From: DATJHM01 sp035493895
GTDB taxonomy: Bacteria > Chloroflexota > Ktedonobacteria > Ktedonobacterales > Ktedonobacteraceae
NCBI GenBank assembly: GCA_035493895.1
Contig: DATJHM010000083.1
Span: 1 to 7,373 of the forward strand
DNA length: 7,373 bases
Reading direction: 5' to 3'
Part shown: piece by piece, positions 6,414 to 7,373 of the stretch
Numbering within the stretch: position 1 is the stretch's first letter
How the letters are laid out: each line of letters opens with the position of its first letter
Program-made: the position numbers and the translations under genes
The notes under the pieces: model-generated
Database searches by the model: none
What the model was told of the DNA's origin: nothing
What the model saw: only the letters and a program-made list of their open reading frames with translations

Positions 6414-6671
6414 CTACGGATTCCCATAATAGGTGTTAAAGTTATCCAGGGCTTTCTCAAAAGTGGCGGAAGTGGTCCTCCCGAAATTGACGTATTCATT
6501 CGTAATCTGGCCGCTAGCGACATCATTGACCCTGAAGCCCCATCGCACAACTGCATACACATGATCACTCGCCCCATCGGCGGCTCTGGCGACCGTTTCA
6601 AATGAGAAGTCAGCCCTGTGTTCGCAAGCCGGTTCATCATGGAGCTTCACCTTTTGCAGAGAGGAGAGCAA
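6414..6671 (-). CDS. Small protein resembling the C-terminal tail of eCIS-associated DUF4157 proteins, possible remnant
   Basis: An 85-residue minus-strand frame starting at TTG (6671), with AGGAG upstream and a downstream GTG as an alternative. The sequence KLHDEP, then FSFETVARAADG, VYAVVRWGFRVN, GQITNEYVNFG and TSATFEKALDNFNTYYG resembles the C-terminal end of long DUF4157 (eCIS core domain) proteins, which typically finish with a FET-A and V-WG pattern. That resemblance is from memory of the family, not a search. Everything that should precede it, including the DUF4157 metallopeptidase-like HExxH domain, is missing; the preceding gene ends only 26 bases upstream. It is therefore either a decayed remnant or a detached C-terminal module translated alone. 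It follows the beta-helix protein on the same strand, so they may share a transcript. The function of this tail is not known to me. Confidence 0.5.
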   Translation of the reverse strand: MLSSLQKVKLHDEPACEHRADFSFETVARAADGASDHVYAVVRWGFRVNDVASGQITNEYVNFGRTTSATFEKALDNFNTYYGNP

Positions 6672-6689
6672 GAAACGTTCTCTCCTCTC
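6659..6689. repeat. Perfect 10-bp inverted repeat over the start of the 85-residue frame
   Basis: GAGAGGAGAG (6659-6668) and CTCTCCTCTC (6680-6689) are perfect complements around an 11-base loop. In the minus-strand transcript the upstream arm contains the AGGAG that would serve the TTG at 6671, and the TTG itself lies in the loop. It could hide the ribosome site or stabilise the 3' end of the upstream gene. No T-tract follows, so it is not a typical terminator. Confidence 0.6.
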
Positions 6690-6697
6690 AGAAAGCG

Positions 6698-7373
6698 TTA
6701 ATTGACGAAAAATACGTTTATGGCAAGATGAAAAGGAAAATATTCGTCCAGGGCATGATAGAAATTATCCTGTCGTTGAACCTGACGCAAATAGTGAAAA
6801 GCTCCCATTTCTGAACCGCCCTCGGCCCCGCGGCGGATCTCGGGTGCACAGGATATACTCAGTTGGGCATAGCCTGGATCGCCATAGCGAGATGAGGTAA
6901 ACAAGAGATAGATCTGTTCCTCCTCCATTGAGGTTTTCCTCTTGCCTGACTGATTTTGTTGCGCAAGGGCCAGATCGGGTTGACAGTGAGTGCGGCGTGG
7001 CGTTTGTGACGACTCCGGGACATAGCTAAAGCTTACCATACCGGTCTGCTGTCTCTGCACATACACCGGGGCGGTAAATATCACGTTTCGAGCCTGGATC
7101 AGTTCTTGCAACTGAACCGGGCCGAAGATGGTCGCTCGTTCTATGTGCGTCGTAATGCCAGCGGCATGCGTGGAGGTCAGGGTCGTAATGGCCGGAGCTG
7201 ACATGCCATCGATAATACTATCCTGTATCCGTAACGTACCGTTCCCGCGCTGCAATTGGAGCGGCCCGACAATACTGTGGTCGATCATAATCTGGAACTG
7301 TGTGCTGCGCGAGGTCGTATGGTGCGCCTCAATTCCATGTGGCATCAATGTGCAATGCACGATGTCAAGCTGC
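6698..7373 (-). CDS. C-terminal part of a beta-helix-like protein of phage-tail-like / eCIS loci, N-terminus beyond window
   Basis: The minus-strand frame is open from the right edge (reading QLDIVHCTLMPHG) to the TAA at 6698, so at least 225 residues are present and the start lies outside; a GTG at 7360 is internal. The first half repeats a roughly 20-28 residue pattern of alternating hydrophobics: LDIVHCTLMP, IMIDHSIVGPLQL, LRIQDSIIDG, THIERATIFGPVQL, IQARNVIFTAPVYV. This is typical of a right-handed beta-helix. Then follow SFSYVPESSQTPRRTHCQPDLAL and FTSSRYGDPGYAQL, and a C-terminal GAFHYLRQVQRQDNFYHALDEYFPF. I know closely similar blocks from large uncharacterised proteins in contractile tail-like (eCIS) clusters of Chloroflexota, Actinobacteria and others; the link is recollection, not a search. 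The role may be structural or host-surface binding. The rest of the cluster should lie to the right of the window. Confidence 0.7.
   Translation of the reverse strand, partial: QLDIVHCTLMPHGIEAHHTTSRSTQFQIMIDHSIVGPLQLQRGNGTLRIQDSIIDGMSAPAITTLTSTHAAGITTHIERATIFGPVQLQELIQARNVIFTAPVYVQRQQTGMVSFSYVPESSQTPRRTHCQPDLALAQQNQSGKRKTSMEEEQIYLLFTSSRYGDPGYAQLSISCAPEIRRGAEGGSEMGAFHYLRQVQRQDNFYHALDEYFPFHLAINVFFVN

Noticed and set aside
6344..6640. Minus-strand 98-codon frame overlapping the 85-residue frame
   Set aside because: The overlapping frame at 6414-6671 carries the recognisable eCIS-tail pattern; this one does not resemble anything.

Overview
The window looks like a chromosomal stretch of a bacterium of intermediate G+C. 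The mix of an F420-type luciferase-like oxidoreductase, a Gfo/Idh/MocA oxidoreductase, an AraC/SDR pair, long structured intergenic repeats and contractile-tail-type genes would suit a Ktedonobacteria-like member of the Chloroflexota. That placement is an inference from gene content and style; no marker gene is present.

Left part (1-5407), ordinary metabolic and regulatory genes: a luciferase-like (LLM, probably F420-dependent) oxidoreductase running off the left edge on the minus strand (1-854); a 531-base spacer; a Gfo/Idh/MocA dehydrogenase on the plus strand (1386-2369); a strong hairpin between convergent genes (2409-2452); a GNAT acetyltransferase (2543-3070, minus) with an extended -10 promoter; an AraC-family regulator (minus, start best placed at 4205); and, diverging from it, a TTG-started short-chain dehydrogenase (4421-5407, plus) with a perfect Shine-Dalgarno. 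The AraC/SDR pair is the clearest functional unit: the regulator probably acts on the shared 215-base divergent region, which holds a CAGGAA-N8-TTCCTG palindrome. The SDR gene is visibly richer in G+C than its neighbours.

Middle part (5408-6413), about 1 kb with no convincing gene but much structure. First comes a roughly 340-base island with 44-base inverted ends (5473-5812), whose left arm is interrupted by a 58-base segment forming most of its own long hairpin. A second hairpin sharing the core GCTTGTCT follows (5830-5894). Next is an array of 18 TGTAG motifs (6068-6363) organised around a 62-base tandem repeat. The first two resemble a MITE or REP-type element; the third resembles an iteron or protein-binding array.

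Right part (6414-7373), two minus-strand reading frames entering from the right. The upstream one is the C-terminal part of a beta-helix-like protein of a type I associate from memory with phage-tail-like / extracellular contractile injection system (eCIS) loci. The downstream one is an 85-residue frame resembling only the C-terminal tail of eCIS-associated DUF4157 proteins, so it may be a remnant or a detached module. A perfect 10-bp hairpin overlaps its apparent start. The window therefore appears to cover the edge of an eCIS-like accessory cluster next to housekeeping genes, with the repeat-rich kilobase marking the boundary.
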